Of a stretch of DNA of 64,000 bases, positions 29,443 through 40,661 are shown piece after piece. A program made the position numbers and the translations under genes. This stretch comes from Azolla caroliniana (lineage: Eukaryota; Polypodiophyta). The number at the start of each line of letters is the position of its first letter. Within the stretch, counting starts at the first letter, position 1. The DNA is taken from NCBI GenBank assembly GCA_043228905.1, contig JBHGNT010000016.1:17360001-17424000 (forward strand), given 5' to 3'. Below the pieces are notes generated by a model. That model searched no databases and was not told the DNA's origin. It saw only the letters and a list, made by a program, of their open reading frames with translations.

Positions 29443-31326
29443 TTGGAGTGGAAAAATGGAGGACACAAAAAATGTGATGATAAAAAAGGAAAACAGAAAA
29501 TGTCAGAGTATGAAATGTTGGATGACTTGTCTAAAAACATGGAAGATGAGGATTCAGATATGTCATTGGATGACCTTCTTGGTATAAGAGGATTGAAAAT
29601 CCCTGGTATGGAAAAAGCATTGAAGGATGCAAATCAGAAACTGAGAAGATCAGATAGAGAGAAAAAAACTGTTGAAAGATTTGGTTATGATACATATATG
29701 GCTATGCATTATGCATATATGTCTAAGGTGGTACAAATCCCTGATCCAAGTAGTTTTGATGAGGCTAAAACTGAGAAGAAATGGGTGGATGCAATGCAAG
29801 AAGAGATTGATGCACTAGCTGAAAACAGAACATGGGATTTGGTGAAGTTACCAAAAGAAAAAAATGTGGTAGGTTGCAAATGGGTCTACAAGACAAAGCA
29901 TGATTCCAGTGGGAATGTAAGTAGACATAAAGCAAGATTGGTTGCAAAGGGATATGCCCAAATGCAAGGAATTGATTATGATGAGACATTTGCACCGGTT
30001 GCAAAGATGGCAACATTGAGGACATTATTGGTTGTAGGTGCAGCCAGAAGATGGGTCCTTCATCATATGGATGTAAAAAATGTCTTTTTACATGGTAACT
30101 TGGAAGAAGAAGTATATATGTGTCAACCACCAGGTTTTGAAGATAGGAAGCATCCAGATTATGTATGTAAGCTGAAAAAGGCTCTCTATGGACTGAAACA
30201 GGCACCAAGAACATGGCACAGAGAACTTTCCGATTATCTGAAAAAACTTGACTTCAAAATGTCAAAGGCCGATTCATCATTGTATGTTAAAAGGAAAGAT
30301 GATTGTATTGTTGTCATTCTGATTTATGTTGATGATCTCATCATTTGAGGTGATTTCATGGATGAGATAAGTAAGCTGAAAAGAAATTTGGAAATGAAAT
30401 TTCATATGAAAGATTTGGGAGATCTGAGATATTTTTTGGGTATTGAAATCATTAGATCTGAAAGTGGTATATATGTGTTGCAAAGACAATATGCAACAAC
30501 TATGTTGAAAAACTATGGTATGCTTGGATGCAAACCTATTGGAGTATCATTAGATAAAAACTGCAAATTGAGGGCTGATTTGGGAGCCAAAATAGAAGAT
30601 GTAAACATGTACAGGTCTATGGTGGGCAGCCTTATTTATTTGACCATAACAAGACCTGATTTGAGTTATGCAGTTGGATTAGTCAGCCAATTTATGCAAC
30701 AGCCAACAAAGCCGCATCTGGACTGCATTAGAAGAATTCTGAGGTATGTAAAAGCTACTCAGAACTATGGATTGTTTTACAGGGCTGATTTGGACATAAA
30801 TCTGGAAGGATATACAGATGCTGATTGGGCTGGAAGCCAAACAGATAGAAGATCCACAAGTGGATATATCTTTACATTGGGAAGTGCAGGTATTTCATGG
30901 AGTAGCAAGAAACAGGCTACTTTTGCATTGTCTAGTACTGAAGCTGAGTACAGAGGAGCTGCCATAGCCACTTGTGAAGAGGTATGGATCAGAAGATTGC
31001 TTGCTGATTTGGGAGAGTATATAGACGGTACTGTCACAATCTAGTGTGACAACATGAGCAGCATTCAGCTTGCAAAGAACCCAATGGTCCATGCAAGAAC
31101 AAAGCACATTGAAGTGCATTATCACTTTGTTAGAGAAAAAGTGATTGAAGGAGAAGTTGATCTGGTGTATGTGAATACAAATCAGCAGGTTGTTGATATT
31201 CTCACAAAGGGATTGAGTGTGGAAAAGCATACACAGTTTCGGAACATAATGGGAGTTGTAGACACTGATATGATGGCTGAAAAGCATCATGGAAAAGAAG
31301 TTGTAGATAACCCCAAGAAAGGATAA
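29443..31326 (+). pseudogene. Copia E reverse transcriptase and RNase H, two stops
   Basis: This continues the gag frame. It starts with an acidic linker, then the RT entry W-x-x-A-M-Q-E-E-I-D-A-L near 29,785 and the catalytic Y-V-D-D near 30,328-30,339. TGA at 30,346-30,348 replaces a tryptophan position (G-D-F follows). RNase H has T-D-A-D-W-A-G and S-S-T-E-A-E-Y. TAG at 31,042-31,044 precedes C-D-N. The final stop is 31,324-31,326. A purine tract (gagggggagt, 31,336-31,344) leads into the 3' LTR. Confidence 0.92.
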
Positions 31327-31344
31327 GTTGAGCTTGAGGGGGAG

Positions 31345-31861
31345 TGTTGAGAAGCAAGCTCAACATGGTATGTGATGCTTATTAGGAAATAAGCTATAGT
31401 AGCTATTTAGCTACTTGTGAACATAAAGGAGAAATAGCTAATTAGCTACTGACAGCTATTTAGCTACTGACAGCTATTTAGTGACTGATAGCTAATTAGC
31501 TACTGACAGCTATTTAGCGACTGACAGCTAATTAGCTACAAGCAGCTAATTAGTTGCATACGTAAGTAACTTATTACTTAGGTAGAAAGTAAGAGAAAGG
31601 CAAGTAAGAAACACAGGAAGTAGAACTCTGAGAGAGAGAGTGAGGATAGAGAGAAAGAACTCAGAGAGTGAGAGCAAAAGAGAGAAACAGACAAGAGCAA
31701 GTAGAGCTCTGCGTGTAATGAAATAGAAGAAGTTTTAGCTGCTACAGAGGTAAGTCTCCTTCCCCCTTCCCTTCTGTGTTTGAGCACTAAACGATCTAGC
31801 ACACCACGATCCGCCGCGCACATAAGAAGAGCCCAAGTGCCTTCTTCACGTTTTCTTAACA
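31345..31861 (+). repeat. Copia E 3' LTR
   Basis: 517 bp, identical ends to the 5' LTR, with one 36-bp unit fewer in the array at 31,432-31,549. Confidence 0.93.
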
Positions 31862-32519
31862 AATGCCTATTTTGCGAATTAACCCCAATGGTCGTACTAA
31901 GCGGGTATCTGCCATTCAGAGCCAGAATGGGCAAGCCTCCCATTCGGAAATGCCTAACTGCTCGCAAGTTTTCGCGCTAATTACATTGACGCTTGAGCCG
32001 CCGTCAATTACGCATCCAGGAATTTCCTGTCCGTGTAATATTAACGTAATAGCCGGGTTGTGCTGATCCACCACCGGCGGTCCATCGTTAACGTCTGTCA
32101 GGTTTGTGGCGACACTCACCCCGAGTATGCCTGTCACCCATTCTTCCATGGTCTGGCGGAAGCGTGGGACTAGCTGTAGCAATTTCTCCATGGTTAACGT
32201 TATCTCACAGCCTGCTAACGCCTGCCAAATGGGGTCTGGGACTGGTCTTTCGTCCTCTGTTCACTCCATTATGTTGGCGGACTCCTTCCGCATGCATTCC
32301 GTATTCGTCGCGTTTGCTTTTTCCACCCACGCTTGGGCTTGTTGGCGTAACTCGTCTTGTGCAGCCCAATTAGCCGTTTTTGTTTGCTGGCGTGTCATGA
32401 CTTGCTGCACTTCCGCCGTAATCGTATTGACAGCGGTGTCGTGCCTTTCGGCTCCGGATCGTTTGCGTGAGTCGGGTGGGAACCACCGGGGTTTTGGACT
32501 AGGAGGAGGAAGAATTTGA
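31862..32519 (-). pseudogene. Gypsy A pol (part 2): protease
   Basis: This continues gypsy A upstream of the copia E insertion. A helical linker (V-E-K-A-N-A-T-N) at 32,519-32,260 is followed by the protease, with catalytic V-I-D-G-G-S-S-V-N-V near 32,010-31,980. TGA stops occur near 32,263 and at about 31,914, the latter where gypsy D has arginine. Gypsy D has the same domain order at 38,277-37,663. Confidence 0.88.
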
Positions 32520-33290
32520 GGCTAATCTAGTTATGAATATGAATAGATTATAAGAAAGAGATATAGAAACTTGTGAATCCCACAAGTATAATTGTTTTAG
32601 TTTATCTAAATCGTAGTAATAAATTGAAATAATTTAGAATAGATTAGAGTAGATTGAGAAAAGAGATCAAACCTTGTGAATCCCACAAGTATTACATTAA
32701 TCAATATTTATGTAAGAATATGAATTTAGATTGAAAGAGATAGATTATCTTAAACTTCGTGAATCCCACGAGTATATTTTATTGATTGTTGGTGTTTTAG
32801 GAAATATATCCAATTTCCCAAATATTTTTCACACGCCTATTACATTGTGCTCCCCATCCTTATGTAGTGATGGGAGAGACTAAGCATAGCTACATGCTTT
32901 TTTTCTAATATGTTCATGCACACTAAATATGCATGTGATGCTTTTCTAATCCTTGCTTTTATTTGCTAAATATAGTGCTCATGCACGCTAGATGTGCACG
33001 AGTCACTTTTTAGTTGCTTGCGTTTTTTCTATAAAATATTCACACACTCTAAAAATGCACGATTTACCTTTTAATAAAGGTAGGCGCAAATAAAGCACTT
33101 ATAGTTATTAAATCTATTTATAGAATACTAAAGATAAGGGTAAAGTTGAGGTTTGGCTACGTGGAGGTACAGGGTTCAAATCTTGCCCTATGCACGTGAT
33201 AAATACCTTGATATTCTTATTTTATTTATTTATATGTAATTAAATCGGTTATATTATTTTTACTTTTTCACGTAGTGTACGAAATACACT
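32520..33290. repeat. AT-rich insertion inside gypsy A, with three hairpin repeats
   Basis: About 770 bp of AT-rich sequence interrupts gypsy A between its third zinc knuckle and the linker before protease; gypsy D has no such insert. It holds three copies of a short hairpin (arms CTTGTG/CACAAG, loop aatcc) at 32,569-32,587, 32,672-32,690 and 32,754-32,773 inside diverged repeats of 80-100 bp. At its right end is GTAGTGT...ACACTAC (33,274-33,294). No transposase is seen; the element type is unknown. Confidence 0.6.
33137..33195 (+). repeat. tRNA-like B box, possible SINE remnant
   Basis: GGGTTCAAATCTTGCCC contains an RNA polymerase III B box (GGTTCAAATC) near 33,173-33,190, and an A-box-like TTTGGCTACGTGG lies about 20 bases before it. 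Too incomplete for a tRNA gene. Confidence 0.35.
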
Positions 33291-34759
33291 ACGACAGCGG
33301 GCCCCTTTCCCTTGCGTGTTGGGCATTGTGTGGCATAATGTTTGGGTTGCTGACAGATGAAACAATGGATGCTTGATTCACCCTTCTCGGCTCCTGGTGG
33401 TGTGTGTCGCTCCCCTGGTGCTACTTGCTCCTCGCGGTTCGGCCTTGTTTGTCGGAATGTACGCGGTGGTTGTTGTTGGTCCCGTCGTTGTTCCTGGTGC
33501 CGCTCATCTCCCGAGCTTTCGTCGTAACACCGGTGATCTCGATATTACTGTGGCTTACCACGATAACCGTTGAAGCCGCCCCGTTTGTTTGTCGGCCGGT
33601 GATTCTCATAGCGCCGACCTCCTTTGGCATAAGTCGGTTGTCCCCGGTACTCCTCGTCCTCTGGTTCGCCCTCCTCGGAATCGTTGTGATTTCGACGATT
33701 CCGGTGGTGCCGGTCATCCCGTGGGTTGCAATCCCTATACCGGGGTTGGTCTTCTTGCCTCCTTGGTTCAGTCCGGTGTGGTGGTCGCTGCGTGTCCATG
33801 TTGCGGACTGCGGGAGCGGCTCTGTTCAACATATTGTATTTGCATTGGTCGACTGTGTGAGCCTTCGAGTGGCAGATGGGGCAGTGGATTCGCATATTGC
33901 ACTCCACTGCGGAATGCCCCGAGTTCAAGCAAATCGTGCACTAGATGGCTTGACGAAACTGGCGTTCCTCGTCCTGAGGTAACGCTTGTCGTAAGGAGGA
34001 CATAGCAAACCTTTCCTCCTTGTCATCCAACTCGAGTTGTAATGCTCGTTCTATTACCATATCCGCCATTTCCCCTTTCACGCTATTGCTGTTGAGCGTT
34101 GCCCGGATGGGTCGGCGTAAAGCTGTCAGAAATGTTTCTCGAGCCTCGTCCTCCGCGAGGCTTCGTTCCAGTTTCCGTCGTAAATTTTGGAAACAAAAGC
34201 TGAAGTCTGCTATCGTCTCGGTCGGCAGTTGCTTAATTGTGTAAAACTGCCCGAGGATTTCGCGTTGTGGAACCCTCCGATGGAAGAACCGTAAGAAAGC
34301 GGACTGCAGTTGATCGAAGGTTGTTATTGCTGGTAAGTCCATCTGTGAGTGCCAAAACGCCGCCCACCCATCTAATGTTAACCCGAACTCCGTCATTTTC
34401 GATTGGTGTGCCACCGCCTCTGAAAGGCTCTGCGCCATGTGGTTCGCATTCCAGACATTCAGGAACATGCGAATATGAGTTGCGGTGTTGGTTTCGCCGT
34501 TAAAGCGAGGGTAGGCAAAGGCCATGGTGGAAGCTACAGCAGGTCGAGAAAGACCACAGGGTGGCTGTGGTGAGCGTGGTCTCCGCTTGTCGTCGAGGTG
34601 TTTGGGGAGCGACGAATCACTTTTATAATCACGGAAGGCAGTACTGAGGTCGCTAAGGTGCGGCTTTTGCCCTGCGCGTTCTTCCGCCTGGTGTGTGACG
34701 GACCTTGTTATTGGCCGGTCTTGTCGTGTTGGTTCTCTGGGGCGTCTGCAGCTAAACAT
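33291..34759 (-). pseudogene. Gypsy A gag
   Basis: The start is ATG at 34,759, 55 bp from the LTR. A basic N-terminus leads to a retrotransposon gag domain (F-N-G-E-T-N-T, W-A-A-F-W-H, T-F-D-Q-L-Q-S-A-F-L-R-F-F, Q-R-E-I-L-G-Q-F-Y). Three C-x2-C-x4-H-x4-C knuckles follow: near 33,940-33,900 and 33,895-33,850, then C-F-I-C-Q-Q-P-K-H near 33,370-33,325. TAG at 33,941-33,943 falls where gypsy D has glutamine (CAG). A TAA near 33,545 lies in the arginine-rich spacer. Gag and pol share one frame, as in gypsy D. Confidence 0.88.
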
Positions 34760-34813
34760 CTATTCGTCGTTGTTCATCTGTGAGAAGACACAGATCACCA
34801 AGCGTGCCAAAAG

Positions 34814-35260
34814 TGTTACCGATTAGGAACACGGTCCGAGGTCAGTCCTTCGACCTGGACCTCCAAGTGGGTGTGGAACAACGAATAGGCGTCTAAGCAT
34901 AATGCGTAGGGGAAGGGGAAGGTTCCCTATAACCTATCAGCGTATATAGGGAACGGCTACAACCGAATCCCTACCAAGGGTTACACTTACGCACATTGAA
35001 CGCTTAGGTATTCAAGACACACACAGTAGATTAGCCGTAGCTATACACAAGAAATTAGAGAAGATAGGATTCTATTATCAGACGTTTCTTTACATTCCCA
35101 AAATTACACGCATCCTCTATCAGAGGTTTTCTGCCCTTTATATACGCAGGGTCTATTTAGCCGTTCACGCTTCCTGCGTGAACCGTTACATGCGTTATGG
35201 ACTTATATTATTTCTTATTCCTACGCTTTTGTCCGTCGGTTACTATTCCGGCGGACAACA
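34814..35260 (-). repeat. Gypsy A 5' LTR
   Basis: 447 bp, TGTTGTCCG... to ...GTAACA, in minus orientation. A TATA box (tatataaagg) is near 35,130-35,141. It is inserted in the integrase of gypsy D: the D frame reads Q-K-W-G-R-D-F-V up to 35,261. Five bases ATGGC at 35,261-35,265 would be the target duplication; the partner is lost with the 3' end of A. Confidence 0.9.
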
Positions 35261-38043
35261 ATGGCTGGTCGCTTGAATAGTTCGACGAAGTCTCGCCCCC
35301 ATTTTTGAAATGGCTCCAAGGGTAGTACCGGCTGGTGAGGCATCTGTGCCTTTTCTGTCGGTTGGCCCATTCGTTGACACAAATCACATTCCTTCGTGTA
35401 TCGGACCGAATCTTTCAGTGTCGTTGGCCACCAGAGCCCACTGCGCCATATCTTTCTTGTTGTAGCTTCACCGGCATAGTGTCCTCCGGCGACTCCGCAA
35501 TGTGCTTCCCGTAATATGATGTCCTTTTCATCGCTCCGCACTGCTCTCCGCCATATCCCATCGGCTCCCTTGTGGTATAGAGTATCCTGTAATAAACAAA
35601 AATGCCGGCTTTGGACCGCCAACCGTTTCCGCTCGTCTCTGTTCATCTCTTCCGGCAATAGTCACGTGCTTAAGAACTGATGCATGTTCGTTAGCCATTT
35701 GTCCTCGTCCGGAACTGTCCTATCCGTTGTGGTTTCTGCTGTAATTTTAAACAAGTCGGCATTCGGAAACTCATCTGGTACGCCGTCACCGGTCTCATCG
35801 GTTTCTAGCCAGCTCAAATAGTCGGCAACCGCATGTTGTATACCCGATCGGTGATAAATTTCAAACTCGAATTCCTATAGTAGCAATGTCCACCAGGCCA
35901 ACTTTCCTGTGAGGGATGCCTTAGAGACCAAGTATAAAAGTGTGGAATGGTCTAGGTGAAAGGAAAATTTATGGCCCAACAAATAGTGTCGGAACTTCGT
36001 GACACTATAAATCATCCCCAAGGCCTCTCTTTCCGTTGTGGAGTAATTTCGTTCCTCTTGTGACAGTTTCCGGCTCGCATAGTATACCGGCCGGTACCAC
36101 TTGCGTTCGGTTAGTTGCATAAGTGCGCTACCAATTGCTATGTTTGACGTGTCGACGAACACATGAAACTCTTTGGACCAATCTGGGGGTTGTACTACGG
36201 GTGCTTGCGATAGTAGTACTTTTAGCGCACGGTAAGCATCATCCTCTATAGTCGTCCATTGAAATGGTGTCCGGTGAACCGCAGCATGCAGTGGTGTTGC
36301 AAGATCTGCCAAATACCGGAGCATCCGGCTATGCCACCGGATTTTTCCTAAGAATCTGCTTAATGCTTTGGCCGTCGTTGGTGCCGGTGCCTCCAGAATT
36401 GCCCTGACTTTGTCCGGGTCTACTGTTATCCCGTCCTTGCTGACAATATGGCCAAGTAACGTACCACTAGCCACCCTGAACACACACTTTGCCGGGTTCA
36501 AGCTTAGCTGGTACCCCCTGCATTTCTCTAGGCATAACCGGAGATTGTCCAGGTGTTCCCCTTGCCGGCTATACACCGCGAAGTCGTCTAGGAACACCTA
36601 CATAAACACCGGGATGAACTCTCCAAATATTTCCATGATTATCCGTTGAAAGGTAGTCGATGCCGTCTTGAGTCCAAACATCATTATTACGGCAACAAAA
36701 ACTCCCCACTCGGTAACGAACATCGTCTTTTCTTGGTCATCGGGGTGCATTCGTATTTGATTGTAACCGCTGAATCCGTCTAGGAAGCTATATACCTCAT
36801 GACCGGCTACCGCGTCCAGAACTCCATCCGTGAATGGAAGTGGAAAGCCATCAGTCACCGTCGCGGCATTCAGTTTCCGATAATCGACGCACACCCAGAT
36901 CTTCCCGTTCTTCTTCGGCACAATGACTATCAGACTCAACCATGTGGCTTTCTTTACTGGCCGGATAAAACCAACTTGGAGTAACTTGTTGATCTCTTCT
37001 TTTACCCTTACCGCATAATTAGGGTTCATTCGGTAGCACCTTTGTGCTACCGGTTTGGCATCTTTGCTGAGATGTATCTGATGTTGATACAGTTGCGGAT
37101 CTAGCCCTCGCATATCCTCATAGGACCAGGCAAATACGTCCCGGAATTCTTTCAATAATGTAATCATTGTCGTTTTGTTTTCCGGTGACATATCTTTGGC
37201 AATATGTACTGGTCGTGCTTCCTCTCCAGTTCCCAACTCTACTTCTTCTAGCTGGGATGGCTTCACTCTTTGAGATTCCGCCATTTCCCGTTCCAGGACC
37301 ACCTGTGCTTGACGTAGTTCTCTGACGGCATCTCTATCTGGTTCCTCTCCAACATCTTCCGGTTGTGCAATATATGGAGAGACTGCTTCAGCCACATCTA
37401 TTTCGAACAAGGGTATGATTTTTGGATTATCCTCGAGATACTGATCGACTTCCTCGTCGGCGAGCCCTTCCAGCATATTAACGCTTTTAGCGTATAACGG
37501 TGTTAGCTCTTTGCCGGTTCCGGTTTGTGGATGTATCGGTACCCATACTTTGGTTTTGCCTCGTCGGAACATAATCTCGTTCTTTCGCCAGTTTTGCTTA
37601 ATGTGCATCGTCCACAACCATGGTCGTCCAAGCAATGGTAGGTAAGCCCCTTGGGTATTTAACTAGAGAACCACCACAGAAATGCGGAATGCATGTCCTC
37701 CAATTGTTACCTCCAGATCTCGTATTAAACCGGTGGGTCTTACCAAACTCGTATCTGCCATCCGGAGCCAAAACGGGCAAGGCTCCCACTCCTGGATTCC
37801 TAGGGTATCACAAGTACGGAGGCTAATTACATTGACGCCCGATCCTCCGTCGACGATCGTCCCTGGTAGCTTGCGTCCTTTGGCAATGGCAGTGATTGCC
37901 AGACTGCTTGTGTCCACCACTGCCGGCCCTTCCTCTGGGTTGGAAAAGAAAGCTGGAACCGGCGATGAGTCTAGTGGTGTCATTGCCGATTTCAGCCCAT
38001 CCGTGAACTGGGGTACTAATTGTAGTAGTCGGCCTAATGGCAA
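35261..38043 (-). pseudogene. Gypsy D pol: protease, RT, RNase H, integrase start
   Basis: One register runs from the gag into pol. The protease (38,043-37,663) has V-D-G-G-S-G-V-N-V near 37,850. RT (37,635-35,875) has V-C-V-D-Y-R-K-L-N and V-F-L-D-D, with TAG at 36,598-36,600 where gypsy A has glutamine. RNase H carries V-F-V-D-T-S-N, so its first D-A-S-D aspartate pair is altered, and TAG at 35,875-35,877 again sits on a glutamine of gypsy A. The integrase zinc finger is at 35,560-35,370. The core starts D-F-V and is cut by the gypsy A LTR at 35,260. Other stops: TAG near 37,663, TGA near 35,669. Confidence 0.9.
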
Positions 38044-40134
38044 CGTAATTTGACATTCCTATAACACCTTCCATGTTGGGTTTTCTGACTATATTGTGTC
38101 GATGAGCTCCGCCGGTGCCTCCTTTTGTTGTTTGACTTCGTCTGCATTCCGTTCATTTGCCTTTTCTACCCATTCGGTGGCCTGTTTCCGGATAGCCTCT
38201 TGTGCTTCCCACTCCGTCGTCTTTCCTTTTGACTTGGTGGTGACTTGTTGTATATCCGCGACCTCTACTACCACCATATTGACTGCCGGTCATTTTTCAT
38301 TACTTTTCACCGGGCATTGGTTGCTGTAATGGCCTTCCTACCGGCAATAATAACAATACGCTTTCCGGGTATTGCTGGATTCTGCTTTTGGCCCGGTACT
38401 TGGTTGAAATCCTATTGTCGGCCGATTAGGCTCTTCCGTTCGTCTTTGTTCTGGCTGGGTGCCACTCAAGCCTCTCTTCGGCTCTCGTGGGTATTCCTTC
38501 GTCGGTTCCCGATGCTCCTCCTTTCGGTTGTTTCGTTTCTTATTAAAACGTCGGTGGTTCTTGTATCCCTGTCGGCGGCGATCTTCATAATCCCTGTGCT
38601 GATCCTCTCCCCTCCGGTTGTAACTTGGAGAGTGATTGCGATCAGAACGGTCACCATTATGATCCTGGTACCTGTCGTACCAGTCCCGGTCATAAGTGTC
38701 CCTTCTGTCGTTGTACCGGACATCTTGTACTGGCCGGTAACGCTCGTCTCGATGCCAACGTTCTTCTTCCTCTTCCCGGTCGCTACGGGTATCGATTTGT
38801 CTTACCGGTGTTGCTTGCCGGTTCAGTAAGTTATATTCGCATCGGTCCATTGTGTGTGACCTGGAATGGCATAACATGCACTATGACCACATGGTACATT
38901 CTATTGCAGAGTGCCCAACATTGAGACAAGTCGTACATTGTATAGCTTGCCAAAAACGTAGGTCTTCTTCTGTCAGTAATGTACGTTGGAGTGCCCCCAT
39001 TGTTAGCCACGACCTCATTTTCTCCATCTCCCTGACCCGGTCTATGACCTGGTTGATGGAACTCGTGCGGAAATCAATGATTGTGCACACCATACGCAGG
39101 GGTTCCCGAAGTGCTGCTAGGAATATTGCTTTAGCCTCTACTTCCGGTGGTGCCCGACTTAGCTGGCTGTGCATCCGTTGGAACTGGATTACGAATTGTT
39201 GAATGGTTTCCGTAGGTTCTTGCCGTATGGTGTAGAATAGGCCGACCATCTCTCGTTGATCCACCTCCTTCTTGAAGAATTGTAAAAATCTGGTTTTCAA
39301 GTCCTCAAACGTAGTGATGGTGCTAGGAAGGTGCGTCAAGCGCCATCGCGCGGCTGGTCCTTCCAAAGTCATGCCGAACTCTGCGATCTTCGATCGATCT
39401 GCTTCGGCGGCGTTTAAGCGTTGCGACACATGGTTTGCTTCCCATGTTTGTAGAAATGCATACACATGGGCTTCCACATTCGAATCATCCCAGTACTTGG
39501 GATATTGGAACGGCATATCATCGTCCGGTGTCGGAACTCGAGCTGGTGGTGACGGAGGTCTCTCCCCCTCTTTTGTTGGAGGCGGTGTTGGAGGTTTTTC
39601 CTCCTCTTTTTTCGGAAGCGGTGTTAGAGGTCTTTCCTCCTGTTTTTCCGGCGTTGAAGGTCTTCCCTCTTCCTCCTTCGGAGGCTCACGTGGCGGTGTC
39701 GGAGGTTGATCCGCCTCATGCCTTCCTGAAGCTTCCAATTCTGTTATCGCCGGTTCCGGTGTCAGTATATTACCCAATTCCTCGTCCTCCAGTCTGTCCG
39801 GGGTGTCGTGAATGTTGCGGTAATTCGAATGTGTGTTGTACTCGCTATCCGAATCCGATTCAAACGCCGAAAATGGTTCCGAATCACCTTCTCCCGCTAT
39901 TAATGCCTGCAGGATGAATTCCGCTTCCTTCAAACTACTTAAACTGCTTCCTTCGTCTGGATGGAAATTTTGTTGCACACGGAGTGACTCCGCGGCCTCT
40001 CGTCGGATCACCTTTGAAAAGGATCGATCCGCGCGGATTTCTTCCGTCTCCTGGTGGTACGCTTCGTGCTTCCGCAGTCGTTCGGCAAGTCATCGTGCCC
40101 GCTCCATTGGTGGGTCGTTTGTTGGTCTAGTCAT
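38044..40134 (-). pseudogene. Gypsy D gag
   Basis: The frame starts at ATG 40,134, 56 bp inside the LTR, with a TGA at codon 15. An acidic, proline-rich region with imperfect repeats of P-P-T-P-P and E-E-R-P lies at about 39,720-39,530, before the gag domain (F-L-Q-T-W-E-A-N-H-V, A-A-R-W-R-L, F-L-Q-F-F-K-K-E-V, Q-R-E-M-V-G-L-F-Y). Three zinc knuckles follow: C-T-T-C-L-N-V-G-H-x4-C near 38,925, C-M-L-C-H-S-R-S-H-x4-C near 38,870 and C-Y-Y-C-R-x-E-G-H-x4-C near 38,345. TAG stops lie at 38,881 and 38,338, then TGA near 38,290 and TAG near 38,089 and 38,060. The arginine/aspartate-rich spacer 38,830-38,400 is typical of nucleocapsid. Confidence 0.88.
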
Positions 40135-40189
40135 CCATGCCCCCCGTTGTTCACTACGCTTGAGCAAGAATCGTGGTCGCCAAAAACTG

Positions 40190-40661
40190 TGTTACTCCTT
40201 GGGGCAGGACTAGCCCTAACACAAGGTGTCCCTCTAGGACACTTCACCAAAGGATGGTGCAAGTGGGGTAGGTGTAGACCGTGATACAAACGTATTCCTA
40301 ACCGGCTATTAGCCGGCATGGTTAATGATCTCAATACACGCATAAGATAGATTCTATTAAGCACCGAGTAGTAATTAACTTAAAGCTTCAAAGATTAAAC
40401 AAGATGTAGAAGAACAGTACTCTCATTAATAAACCGCTAATTGATTACAATCTAACCAGGTTGTTTTATAGGTCACCGGCTTTGGGTACGAACCAGTGCC
40501 AACTGGCAACCGGCTACGAACCGGTCTGGATCCGGATCAGCATACTGAATCCAGGTCCATCCGTTTGCTTCTCAAAATATAATAATTATAGATAGTTCTA
40601 AAATAAATATCCCTTTCCCATTCTGAACTTTATCCGGCTTGTAAGTCTTTGCCGGACAACA
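40190..40661 (-). repeat. Gypsy D 5' LTR
   Basis: 472 bp, TGTTGTCCGGC to GTAACA, minus orientation, similar in its ends to the gypsy A LTR and over most of its length to the LTR at 6775-7216. The sequence after it (TTTTTGGCGACCACG) resembles gypsy primer-site regions. It is inserted in copia C5. Confidence 0.9.

Larger units (their letters stand above)
27173..31861 (+). mobile_element. Copia element E, young, integrase core deleted
   Basis: This 4,689-bp element sits in the protease of gypsy A. The flanks AATGT (27,168-27,172) and AATGC (31,862-31,866) are a target duplication with one change, and removing the element plus one copy restores the gypsy frame. The LTRs are 27,173-27,725 and 31,345-31,861. 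Outside a repeat block they differ by five transitions. The internal frame keeps gag to RNase H in one register but lacks the integrase catalytic core and has three stops, so it depends on other elements. Confidence 0.93.

Noticed and set aside
33404-33982. Plus-strand frames of 138-192 codons at 33.4-34.0 and 38.2-38.8 kb
   Set aside because: They are antisense to the arginine-rich nucleocapsids of gypsy A and D, which explains their long open frames.
21226-35260. Gypsy A as an integrated pararetrovirus
   Set aside because: It has a 5' LTR, gag with zinc knuckles, and an integrase, and no movement-protein region is seen.
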